A DNA stretch of 64,000 nt, from the NCBI GenBank assembly GCA_002479765.1, contig DLOZ01000018.1:130559-194558 (forward strand). Reading direction: 5' to 3'. The translations under genes and the position numbers were made by a program. Source of the DNA: Sphingomonadales bacterium UBA7471 (GTDB taxonomy: Bacteria > Pseudomonadota > Alphaproteobacteria > Sphingomonadales > Sphingomonadaceae). Below are positions 34,781 through 41,873 of the stretch, piece after piece (position 1 is the first letter of the stretch; each line of letters begins with the position of its first letter). The notes below the pieces were generated by a model. That model made no database searches. It saw nothing but the letters and a program-made list of their open reading frames with translations, and was not told the origin of the DNA.

Positions 34781-36115
34781 ATGTTTTCGGTCCTCGCCAA
34801 TCGCACCTATCGCCATCTGCTGTTCGCACAAATCATTGCGCTGGTCGGCACCGGGATGGCGACGGTCGCGCTTGGCCTGCTCGCTTATGATCTGGCGGGC
34901 GGCAATGCGGGTTCGGTGCTGGGGACCGCGCTGGCGATCAAGATGGTCGCCTATATCGGCATTGCACCCATCGTCGGGGCCTATGCCGACCGTCTGCCGC
35001 GCCGCGCCTTTTTGGTTGCGATGGACATGGTGCGCGCGGGCGTTGCGCTGACGCTGCCCTTTGTCGATCAGATCTGGCAGGTCTATGCGCTGATCTTCCT
35101 GCTGCAATCGGCCTCTGCCGCCTTCACCCCGACCTTTCAAGCGACAATCCCCGATGTGTTGCCCGATGAGGCCGACTATACCCGCGCGTTATCTCTCTCG
35201 CGGCTCGCCTATGATCTGGAAAGCCTGCTCAGTCCGATCCTTGCCGCAGCCTTGCTGACCGTGATCAGCTTTCACTGGCTGTTCGCAGGCACATCGGCGG
35301 GCTTTGCGATCTCCGCCTTCTTCGTGCTGTCGGTGGTGCTGCCGACGTCGCCAGCCAAACCGCAAAGCGGCGGCATCTATGCGCGCACCACGCGCGGTAT
35401 CCGCGCCTATCTAAAAACGCCCCGGCTGAAGGGGCTGCTCGCCATCACCTTTGCCGCAGCGGCGGCGAGTTCGATGGTGATCGTCAACACCGTCGTCATC
35501 GTCCGCGAGATGCTAGGGCTCGGCCAGCGGGAGGTCGCGCTCACGCTCGCGGCCTATGGCGGCGGATCGATGCTCGCGGCGTTCGCGCTGCCGCGCCTGC
35601 TCGACCGGATGAGCGACCGCAAGGTCATGCTGTTTGCCGCGATACTGCTATCGGTTGGTCTCGGCACAATGGCCGCCGCGTTCGCGAGCGGCTTTGCCAT
35701 CTGGTCGGTTGTGCTCGCCGGATGGATCGTCCTCGGCATTGCCTATTCGATGAGCGTCACGCCTTCGGGTCGTCTACTCAAACGCTCCGCCGGAGAAAGC
35801 GACCGCCCCGCGATTTTTGCAGCGCAATTCGCGCTTAGCCATGCGGCATGGCTGCTGTGTTACCCGCTCGCGGGGCAGATTGGCGCACAATTCGGACAAG
35901 CAACCGCTTTTGCTATATTGGCGGCGGTCTCGGCTTTGGGAACGGCCGCAGCAATCCTGCTGTGGCCGCGCTCCGACCCGGAAACCGTCGCGCATGACCA
36001 TGCCGACTTACCACCCGACCATCCGCATATCAGGCAAGAGCATCAAGGCGGGCAGACCGCAGCACATGTCTTTGTCATTGACGACCTGCATCCCCAATGG
36101 CCGCGAAACGCATGA
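34781..36115 (+). CDS. MFS transporter
   Basis: 444 residues, about twelve membrane spans. Characteristic MFS features: '[20 protein letters not shown]', the loop 2-3 signature '[17 protein letters not shown]', and a periodic pattern of charged loops. The C-terminus is His/Asp-rich ('[18 protein letters not shown]'), reminiscent of NreB-type nickel exporters, so metal export is a reasonable guess but not proven. ATG 34781 lies 11 nt after the MerR stop; the stop overlaps the YnfA start (ATGA). It is thus probably co-transcribed with the regulator and the next genes. Confidence 0.83.
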   Translation: MFSVLANRTYRHLLFAQIIALVGTGMATVALGLLAYDLAGGNAGSVLGTALAIKMVAYIGIAPIVGAYADRLPRRAFLVAMDMVRAGVALTLPFVDQIWQVYALIFLLQSASAAFTPTFQATIPDVLPDEADYTRALSLSRLAYDLESLLSPILAAALLTVISFHWLFAGTSAGFAISAFFVLSVVLPTSPAKPQSGGIYARTTRGIRAYLKTPRLKGLLAITFAAAAASSMVIVNTVVIVREMLGLGQREVALTLAAYGGGSMLAAFALPRLLDRMSDRKVMLFAAILLSVGLGTMAAAFASGFAIWSVVLAGWIVLGIAYSMSVTPSGRLLKRSAGESDRPAIFAAQFALSHAAWLLCYPLAGQIGAQFGQATAFAILAAVSALGTAAAILLWPRSDPETVAHDHADLPPDHPHIRQEHQGGQTAAHVFVIDDLHPQWPRNA

Positions 36116-36456
36116 CCTCGCCCGTCCTGTCCACTGCGCTCATCTATGCCGCCGCGGCGCTTGCCGAAATCGCAGGTTGTTTTGCTTTCTGGGCATGGTT
36201 GCGGCTGGACAAATCGGCATGGTGGACATTGCCGGGGCTGATTTCGCTGGCGATTTTCGCGCTGCTGCTCACTCGGATCGACAGCGCCGCCGCCGGACGC
36301 GCATTTGCGGCCTATGGCGGCGTTTACATTGCCGCATCGCTGATCTGGCTGTGGAGCATCGAGGGTGTTCGACCCGACCGATGGGATTTCATTGGCGCGA
36401 CGATTTGTCTGGCAGGGGCGGCAGTCATCCTGTTCGCGCCGGGTCGGATGGCATGA
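36112..36456 (+). CDS. YnfA-family (UPF0060) small membrane protein
   Basis: 114-residue protein with four membrane helices. The family pattern is clear: '[18 protein letters not shown]', '[37 protein letters not shown]'-type ending, here with '[20 protein letters not shown]'. YnfA belongs to the small multidrug resistance-like superfamily; efflux of cations or biocides has been proposed. ATG 36112 overlaps the MFS stop. Confidence 0.9.
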   Translation: MTSPVLSTALIYAAAALAEIAGCFAFWAWLRLDKSAWWTLPGLISLAIFALLLTRIDSAAAGRAFAAYGGVYIAASLIWLWSIEGVRPDRWDFIGATICLAGAAVILFAPGRMA

Positions 36457-36469
36457 TAAGAGTAGAGCG

Positions 36470-37087
36470 ATGACGAACGAGCCAAGCGCCCATTGGGAAA
36501 ATGTTTATGCAAACAAGGATGCGAGCCAAGTCAGCTGGTTCGAAGAAACCCCAGCGCTGTCGCTTGAACTTATTGCCGAGAGCTATGACGGGCGTGGTAG
36601 CGTCATCGACATCGGCGGCGGTGCTTCCGGGCTCGCAGGTGTGCTTGTTGAGGCGGGTTACGCGCCGGTTGCGGTTCTTGACCTGTCGGCTAATGCGCTC
36701 GCCGTTGCCAAGGCCAAACTTGGCACCAAGGCCAGCGCTGTCGAATGGATCGTCGCCGATGTAACCGAATGGCAACCTGCGAGGCGCTTCGATGTCTGGC
36801 ATGACCGCGCGGCATTTCATTTCCTCACCGAACCGGCGCAGCAGCGCGCCTATGCTCAAACACTGCGCTCGGCCCTTAGCCCCGGCGGGATTGCAATCAT
36901 CGGCACATTTGCGCCCGACGGGCCGGAGCGGTGCAGCGGATTGCCAGTCGCCAGACACGATGCCGCCAGTATCGCTGCCATTTTAGGCGAGGAATTCGAA
37001 CTGGTAAGTGAACGACGCCACGAGCACAGAACGCCCGGCGGTGCGGTGCAGAAATTCCAGTTCAGCACATTTCGCCGAACAAGCTAG
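36470..37087 (+). CDS. Class I SAM-dependent methyltransferase
   Basis: 205 residues with motif I 'SVIDIGGGASGLAGVLVEAG', motif II 'VAVLDLSANALAVAKAKLG', and 'WIVADVTEWQPARRFDVWHDRAAFHFL'. It begins 'AHWENVYANKDASQVSWFEETPALS', as found in a group of small-molecule methyltransferases near tellurite/metalloid resistance genes (TehB/UbiE-like). Substrate unknown. ATG 36470 lies 13 nt after the YnfA stop. The stop overlaps that of the convergent MerR gene by 4 nt. Confidence 0.82.
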   Translation: MTNEPSAHWENVYANKDASQVSWFEETPALSLELIAESYDGRGSVIDIGGGASGLAGVLVEAGYAPVAVLDLSANALAVAKAKLGTKASAVEWIVADVTEWQPARRFDVWHDRAAFHFLTEPAQQRAYAQTLRSALSPGGIAIIGTFAPDGPERCSGLPVARHDAASIAAILGEEFELVSERRHEHRTPGGAVQKFQFSTFRRTS

Positions 37088-37473
37088 CTCCGTTCGAAGG
37101 CCCGAATGATCGGACATGCACCGCTGCTGCCGCTGGTGCATTCGGTGGCTAGCCCGGCAAGAGCATTTCGCGCGTGCTGCAATTCTGCAATCTTCTGGTC
37201 GAGTGCCACTATCCGTGCCTCAGCCATTGCGCGCGCCCTATTTCGGTCATCGGTTGCATCAAGTGCCAGCAACTGTCCGATCTCATCCAAGGTAAAGCCC
37301 GCCGCTTGCGCCTGCCGTACGAAGCGAAGTCGGCGCAGGTCATTGCCATCATAGCGGCGGATGCCAGCGTCGCGATCCGGCTCCGCGAGCAATCCGCGGC
37401 GTTGATAAAAGCGTATGGTTTCCACGCCCACGCCGCCTGCTGCCGCAAGTTTTCCGATGGTCATGGCATTCAT
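37084..37473 (-). CDS. MerR-family regulator without the first metal cysteine
   Basis: 129-residue MerR protein with HTH 'MTIGKLAAAGGVGVETIRFYQRRGLL' as in mercury MerR proteins. The C-terminal metal pair is present in 'TECTSGSSGACPIIRAF' (C-x7-C). The cysteine equivalent to MerR Cys82 is absent: the segment reads 'ALDATDDRNRARAMAEAR', with Arg where Tn501 MerR has THC. It is therefore not a canonical Hg(II) sensor and could detect another thiophilic ion or thiol stress. It is divergent from the glutaredoxin-MauE gene across a mer-like operator. The start may be ATG 37473 or ATG 37464. Confidence 0.85.
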   Translation of the reverse strand: MNAMTIGKLAAAGGVGVETIRFYQRRGLLAEPDRDAGIRRYDGNDLRRLRFVRQAQAAGFTLDEIGQLLALDATDDRNRARAMAEARIVALDQKIAELQHARNALAGLATECTSGSSGACPIIRAFERS

Positions 37474-37476
37474 CGC

Positions 37477-37508
37477 TTGACTCCGTACTATGATACGGAA
37501 CCTATATA
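37477..37508 (+). promoter_or_regulatory. mer-like MerR-type promoter
   Basis: TTGACT (37477-37482), a 19-20-bp spacer with the perfect dyad TCCGTA-N6-TACGGA (37482-37499), and a -10 box CTATAT/TATATA (37502-37508). The dyad is almost that of Tn501/Tn21 mer operators. It drives the plus-strand glutaredoxin-MauE gene and overlaps the start of the divergent merR-like gene, which fits autoregulation. Confidence 0.85.
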
Positions 37509-37544
37509 GGTCGGGTGATGTTATTTACCAGCAAGGAATCACCC

Positions 37545-38348
37545 ATGACTGAAACCGCCATTGCAACGCTGGCGCAAAACAGCGCTGTTACAAAAACGGC
37601 CGTCATCCACAGGATGGTTATGCCCAACCATATCTGCCCCTATGGCCTCAAGGCGCTCGATCTCCTTAAGCGCAAGGGCTTCGTGATCGAGGACCACTGG
37701 CTAACCACGCGCGAGGAAGTTGACGCATTCAAGGCTAAGCACAATGTGCAAACCACGCCACAAATCTTCATCGGCGGCGAACGCATCGGCGGGCATGACG
37801 ATCTGCGCCGCTATCTTGGCCTCAAGGTCGCCGATCCTAAGGCAACGACGTATCAGCCGGTGATCGCGCTGTTCGCCCTGACCGCGCTGATGGCGCTTGC
37901 GGCAAGTTTCGCGGTCTATGGCACGCCCGTCACCATTCGCGCTGCTGAATGGTTTATTGCATTCAGCATGTGTATCCTCGCGATGCTCAAGCTCCAAAAT
38001 GTCGACAAGTTTGCGACGATGTTTCTGAACTACGATCTGCTGGCGCAGCGCTGGGTGCCTTATGGCCGCATCTACCCGTTTGCCGAAGGGTTGGCCGGCG
38101 TGCTGATGGCGGCAGGCGCGCTCAACTGGTTGTCGATCCCGGTCGCGCTCACCATCGGCAGCATCGGCGCGGTATCGGTGTTCAAGGCAGTCTATATCGA
38201 CAAGCGAGAACTGAAATGCGCCTGTGTCGGCGGCGACAGCAATGTGCCATTGGGCTTTGTGTCGCTCACCGAAAATCTGATGATGATCGCAATGGCGCTG
38301 TGGATGCTGCTTGCGCCAGCGATGCTGCACACAAGCGTCTTACGATAA
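37545..38348 (+). CDS. Glutaredoxin domain fused to MauE/DoxX-type membrane protein
   Basis: 267 residues. Residues 20-95 are a glutaredoxin with CPYG active site at 31-34 ('MVMPNHICPYGLKALDLLKR') and the cis-Pro 'NVQTTPQIFIGGERIGGHDD'. The rest holds four membrane helices with the MauE/DoxX look ('WFIAFSMCILAMLKLQNVDKFATMF', 'YPFAEGLAGVLMAAG') and a pair of Cys in 'KRELKCACVGGDSNVPLG'. MauE-type proteins move electrons or disulfides across the membrane. ATG 37545 has AAGGA 7 nt upstream. The mer-like operator suggests a role in thiol-metal stress. Confidence 0.85.
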   Translation: MTETAIATLAQNSAVTKTAVIHRMVMPNHICPYGLKALDLLKRKGFVIEDHWLTTREEVDAFKAKHNVQTTPQIFIGGERIGGHDDLRRYLGLKVADPKATTYQPVIALFALTALMALAASFAVYGTPVTIRAAEWFIAFSMCILAMLKLQNVDKFATMFLNYDLLAQRWVPYGRIYPFAEGLAGVLMAAGALNWLSIPVALTIGSIGAVSVFKAVYIDKRELKCACVGGDSNVPLGFVSLTENLMMIAMALWMLLAPAMLHTSVLR

Positions 38349-38466
38349 TTGCTTTGACTGCGTTCGCCGCTCGCAAAACCACTTGACCTGCGCCTAGGGT
38401 CAAAGGCGCAAAAGAAGTGACGACGAATTCAAAAAGCTCAAACCAGTGTAGGGTGGATTGCGGACA

Positions 38467-38946
38467 ATGTACCGGCATCACTATGAAACCAACCGCTTCC
38501 TGGAAGCCAGCCCGGCAGACGTTTTTGCCGAACTTGACGACCATGAGCGCCTGTCAGTGCACATGATGCGCTCTTCGGCAATGATGGCTGGAGCCTCCAT
38601 GCGCCTCGAACTCGACGCAGCGAAAGGTCGAAAAACTGGTTCAAAAATGACCTTGCGCGGGCGGGTGCTCGGTCTCCCACTCAATGTTGAAGAGGTTGTG
38701 ATCGAATATACGCCTCCCTTGCGGAAAGTCTGGGAAACGGTCGGAACCCCTCGATTGCTTGTGATCGGCCGTTACCGGATGGGATTTGAGCTCGAACCTG
38801 GTGACCACGGCTCACGCCTGACGATTTTCATAGACTATGATCCGCCAGTTGGGTTCGGGAATCGAATCAGTCGCTTGCTGGGCCCGGCATATGCCCGCTG
38901 GTGCACCACCAATATGGCCGACGGTGTGGCCCGGCATTTCGGTTGA
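38467..38946 (+). CDS. SRPBCC-family protein
   Basis: 159-residue START-like protein: 'YRHHYETNRFLEASPADVFAELDDHERLSVHMMRSSAMMAGASM', central 'GRVLGLPLNVEEVVIEYTPPLRKVWETVG' and a final amphipathic helix after 'GSRLTIFIDYDPP'. It resembles the SRPBCC protein at 19095 in plan but has little obvious identity with it. ATG 38467 is used rather than the TTG at 38458. Function unknown. Confidence 0.72.
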   Translation: MYRHHYETNRFLEASPADVFAELDDHERLSVHMMRSSAMMAGASMRLELDAAKGRKTGSKMTLRGRVLGLPLNVEEVVIEYTPPLRKVWETVGTPRLLVIGRYRMGFELEPGDHGSRLTIFIDYDPPVGFGNRISRLLGPAYARWCTTNMADGVARHFG

Positions 38947-39156
38947 GTCGGTCCCTCGGACAATACTTAGATCATCGAGCTTTAGGTCGCGCTACACTGC
39001 GAAAAAGCGGATGTGTCAGTGCCCACAAATCTACCCGGCCCAACGCCAAAACCTGCCGGAATGCCGATGCGATGTCCTACCACCGACGCCCTGCATCGCG
39101 TCTCGATCGATCCAATCGAAAAGCAACGGTCGATGGGCGAGAATTAGGAATATCTT

Positions 39157-39906
39157 ATGAAGAGCCTGATTGCTTTCGACCTGGACGGCACCCTTGCCGA
39201 AAGCAAGCAACCAATCGATCCGGAAATGGCAGAGCTTCTCACCAGACTGCTCCAGCGTGCAAATGTGGCCATAATCTCGGGCGGCGATTGGCCACAATTC
39301 GAAACCCAGCTAGTTTCGCGTTTACCAGTTCATGCGGAGCTTCAACGGCTCTTCATCCTGCCGACCACAGGGACAAAACTTTATCGTTTCGATCATGGCT
39401 GGAGAGCCGTTTATGTCGATGCCTTTTCGATCGAGGAGCGCCGTTACATACTCTCATCAATCGAACGGATCGTCGAAGAATCAGGCTTGCAAGAAGCGCG
39501 AATCTGGGGCGAGCGGATCGAGGACCGCGGCAGCCAGATAACCTTCTCCGGGCTTGGCCAGCTCGCGCCACTGGCGGCAAAAGCGGGTTGGGACCTCGAC
39601 TTCGCCAAGCGCAAGCGCCTTCAAGCAGCGCTCCGCGCAGCCCTGCCCGAGCTGTCGATCAACATCGGCGGCTCGACATCGGTCGATATCACTCGGCAAG
39701 GGGTCGACAAGGCTTACGGAATGCAGCGGCTTGCAGAGTATTCCGGTATTCCTTTTGCAGCGATGCTGTTTTTCGGCGACGCCATCTACCCCGGAGGCAA
39801 CGATTATCCGGTTCGCGAAGCCGGAATAGACACGATCGCCGTACGCGATGTGGCCGAAACCAAAACCGGACTTTTGGCACTCATCGCCTGCATGAATTCC
39901 TCGTAA
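39157..39906 (+). CDS. HAD-IIB phosphatase/mutase resembling eukaryotic-type phosphomannomutase
   Basis: 249 residues. Motif I is 'LIAFDLDGTLAES' with the two catalytic Asp; motif II-like 'VAIISGGDWPQFETQL' resembles the GG(S)D-F segment of PMM2; motif IV 'LFFGDAIYPGGNDYPVREAG' closely matches the GD..xPGGND.. segment of PMM2. It therefore probably interconverts mannose-6-P and mannose-1-P; mannosyl-3-phosphoglycerate phosphatase or sucrose phosphatase are weaker alternatives. AGGAATATCTT precedes the ATG. A GH130 phosphorylase 5 kb downstream would release mannose-1-P, which supports this reading. Confidence 0.78.
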   Translation: MKSLIAFDLDGTLAESKQPIDPEMAELLTRLLQRANVAIISGGDWPQFETQLVSRLPVHAELQRLFILPTTGTKLYRFDHGWRAVYVDAFSIEERRYILSSIERIVEESGLQEARIWGERIEDRGSQITFSGLGQLAPLAAKAGWDLDFAKRKRLQAALRAALPELSINIGGSTSVDITRQGVDKAYGMQRLAEYSGIPFAAMLFFGDAIYPGGNDYPVREAGIDTIAVRDVAETKTGLLALIACMNSS

Positions 39907-39929
39907 GCGGCAGCTCTACAAAATCATTT

Positions 39930-40094
39930 GTGACCGCGCATTCAGTTCGGGCAAAAGGGGCGATCCCTATATTGGCTGGCAATACCATTGTGGCAGACTA
40001 CAAGCAACATCCGCAGCCATACGCACCTGTCGCCTTCAAAGTGGAGTCTGGAACGCCTTTTGAAGGTAACTTCGGCGTTGAAAGATTAAAGTGA
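39930..40094 (+). CDS. Possible 54-residue ORF or gene remnant
   Basis: Open frame from GTG 39930 to TGA 40094 in the spacer before the SulP gene. The translation is protein-like ('GAIPILAGNTIVADYKQHPQ', then 'PYAPVAFKVESGTPFEGNFG' and 'VERLK'). No ribosome site is seen. It could be the end of a decayed gene. Unknown family. Confidence 0.2.
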   Translation: MTAHSVRAKGAIPILAGNTIVADYKQHPQPYAPVAFKVESGTPFEGNFGVERLK

Positions 40095-40202
40095 GGTGTT
40101 GGCGTTTGCCCGAGTGCAGTCATTTCCGATTTTGAAATGCATAGAGCGGACGTTGGCACTGCACGTCCAAAATAGCATGTCACGGGCAGAGAGAGCGATT
40201 CA

Positions 40203-41486
40203 ATGAAACCGAAAATTCTCACCACTGTCCGCGATTACTCGCCCCGCCTTTTTGCAGCTGATGCGCTTGCCGGCGTGACGGTAGCGCTGGTTGCGCTGCC
40301 ACTGAGCATTGCGATCGCTATTGCATCTGGCGCGCCGCCTGCGGCCGGCATGGTGACTGCGGTTGTCGGCGGTTTCCTGATCTCGGCGCTTGGGGGAAGC
40401 CGAGTGCAGATCGGCGGGCCGACCGGGGCCTTCATTGTGATCGTCTATGGCATCATTCACGATCACGGCATGAACGGCCTGATGGTTGCCACGCTGATGG
40501 CCGGCTGTATCCTCCTCATTGCCAGCGTGCTGGGTGCGGGTCGGTTGATCCGCCACGTGCCGGAACCCGTGATCGAAGGCTTTACCATCGGGATTGCGCT
40601 CATCATCGCTGTCAGCCAGATCAAGGATCTTGGCGGAATGACCGGTCTCCAGCTACCAGCGGATTTCATTCCCAAAGTGAGCGCGCTTTGGGCGATGAGA
40701 CAAACGATCGACCTGGCGTCGTTGATGCTGGGAAGCGGGTGCGTAGCTGCGATCCTGATCCTGCGAAATCTGGGACCCAAGTTCCCCTGGCTCGTTCCGG
40801 TCGTTGTCTTGGCGAGCATCGCTGCAACTTTGGTTTTGCCGTCAGTCGATACCGTCTCTGCACGCTATGGCGACTTGCCTATGGGTCTGATCGCGCCGCG
40901 GCTTCCCGTGATCACCTCTGAGACAATCGTCGAAGTCCTGCCGTCCGCGCTGACCATTGCGTTTCTGGCCGGAATCGAGTCGCTGCTCTCCGCTATAGTC
41001 GCCGACCGCATGATCGGTGGCGCTCATCGCTCCAGCGCCGAATTAATTGCGCAAGGGGCCGCGAACATTGCTTCGCCGCTCTTTGGCGGATTGCCTGCTA
41101 CCGGTGCAATTGCTCGGACGGCAACAAATGTGAATGCGGGCGGCCGCACACCCGTCGCTGGCATGGTTCATGCGATTGTGATTCTGCTGGCGATGCTGTT
41201 TGCCGCGCCGCTGGCTGGTGCACTTGCGCTTCCTGCACTTGCCGGGTTGCTCATTGTGACCGCCTGGACGATGAGCGAGCCGCACCGCTGGACCGAGCGG
41301 CTCCGTCTGCCAAAAGCCGACCTCGCATTGCTCTTGCTTACAATGACGCTGACCGTCTTGGCTGATCTGACCGTCGCCATTGCGGTCGGAACCATGATCG
41401 GAATGACATTGCGGTTTGCTCGAGGCAAGATCGAACCGCCGCGCTGGCATACACCGTTTTCGCGACGCGGTGACCAAGAGGATTAA
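40203..41486 (+). CDS. SulP-family inorganic anion transporter (no STAS domain)
   Basis: 427-residue permease with 10-12 membrane spans. SulP hallmarks: 'DALAGVTVALVALPLSIAIAIASG', 'SRVQIGGPTGAFIVIVYGI' and 'AGIESLLSAIVADRMIGGAHRSSAELIAQGAANI'. The C-terminal STAS domain typical of SulP is missing; such short forms occur in bacteria. It may carry sulfate or bicarbonate. ATG 40203 follows AGAGAGCG. The orientation agrees with the GT4 and GH130 genes downstream but 390 nt separate them. Confidence 0.88.
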   Translation: MKPKILTTVRDYSPRLFAADALAGVTVALVALPLSIAIAIASGAPPAAGMVTAVVGGFLISALGGSRVQIGGPTGAFIVIVYGIIHDHGMNGLMVATLMAGCILLIASVLGAGRLIRHVPEPVIEGFTIGIALIIAVSQIKDLGGMTGLQLPADFIPKVSALWAMRQTIDLASLMLGSGCVAAILILRNLGPKFPWLVPVVVLASIAATLVLPSVDTVSARYGDLPMGLIAPRLPVITSETIVEVLPSALTIAFLAGIESLLSAIVADRMIGGAHRSSAELIAQGAANIASPLFGGLPATGAIARTATNVNAGGRTPVAGMVHAIVILLAMLFAAPLAGALALPALAGLLIVTAWTMSEPHRWTERLRLPKADLALLLLTMTLTVLADLTVAIAVGTMIGMTLRFARGKIEPPRWHTPFSRRGDQED

Positions 41487-41680
41487 AAAACGAACATCAA
41501 TTGGCCCGGCTCTAGATGAGGTTTGCGTCGGCCGCAGCCGACGTCCCAATCGAAATTGATCAGGCCGTGTTGCTTCATCTGCGATGCCACGGCGAATGAG
41601 CGAAGTGGAGTGCTCTCTTCCGTCAGCACCCTTTCTGGGAACATTACTTACAGCAAGTTTCAACGGCCATCGCTAAACAA

Positions 41681-41692
41681 GCATGATCATGC
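41681..41692. promoter_or_regulatory. 12-bp palindrome GCATGATCATGC
   Basis: A perfectly self-complementary 12-mer, with CGCTAGCG directly after it. It lies 46 nt upstream of the -35 box at 41738. It could be a site for a dimeric activator; no known consensus is claimed. Confidence 0.35.
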
Positions 41693-41737
41693 GCTAGCGT
41701 TCGCCAGTTGGATGGAAACGAGGCTGAATAATCCACC

Positions 41738-41769
41738 TTGACTCCGGACCATGGTCCACAGGCGATAGC
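41738..41769 (+). promoter_or_regulatory. MerR-type promoter, copy 1
   Basis: TTGACT (41738-41743), a 19-20-bp spacer and a weak -10 (CGATAG/GATAGC, 41763-41769). The perfect dyad GGACCATGGTCC (41746-41757) is centred exactly as the dyad in ZntR/MerR promoters (8 bp after the -35 box). The block GGACCATG-S-TCCA-Y-AGGC recurs at 49375-49392. It should drive the GT4/GH130 genes. Confidence 0.65.
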
Positions 41770-41873
41770 TGGCGCGGTCAGAAACAGTCCGCGGAAGATT
41801 CTCCTCTCGACTGCGCCCACCGCGCAGCGCCGAACAGCGAGAACTGAAACCCTCGGCGATTGAAAGGTTCGGT

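Larger units (their letters stand above)
41487..41873. other. Regulatory spacer before the GT4 gene
   Basis: About 390 bases without a supported gene. It contains a perfect 12-bp palindrome at 41681-41692, an 8-bp palindrome CGCTAGCG at 41692-41699 and a MerR-type promoter at 41738-41769. The Shine-Dalgarno of the next gene is GAAAGG at 41862. Confidence 0.6.

Noticed and set aside
38901..40094. Plus-strand frame of 397 codons
   Set aside because: It overlaps the SRPBCC gene and all of the HAD gene in another frame and has low-complexity Arg/Ser composition. Only its last part (39930-40094) is kept as a weak small ORF.
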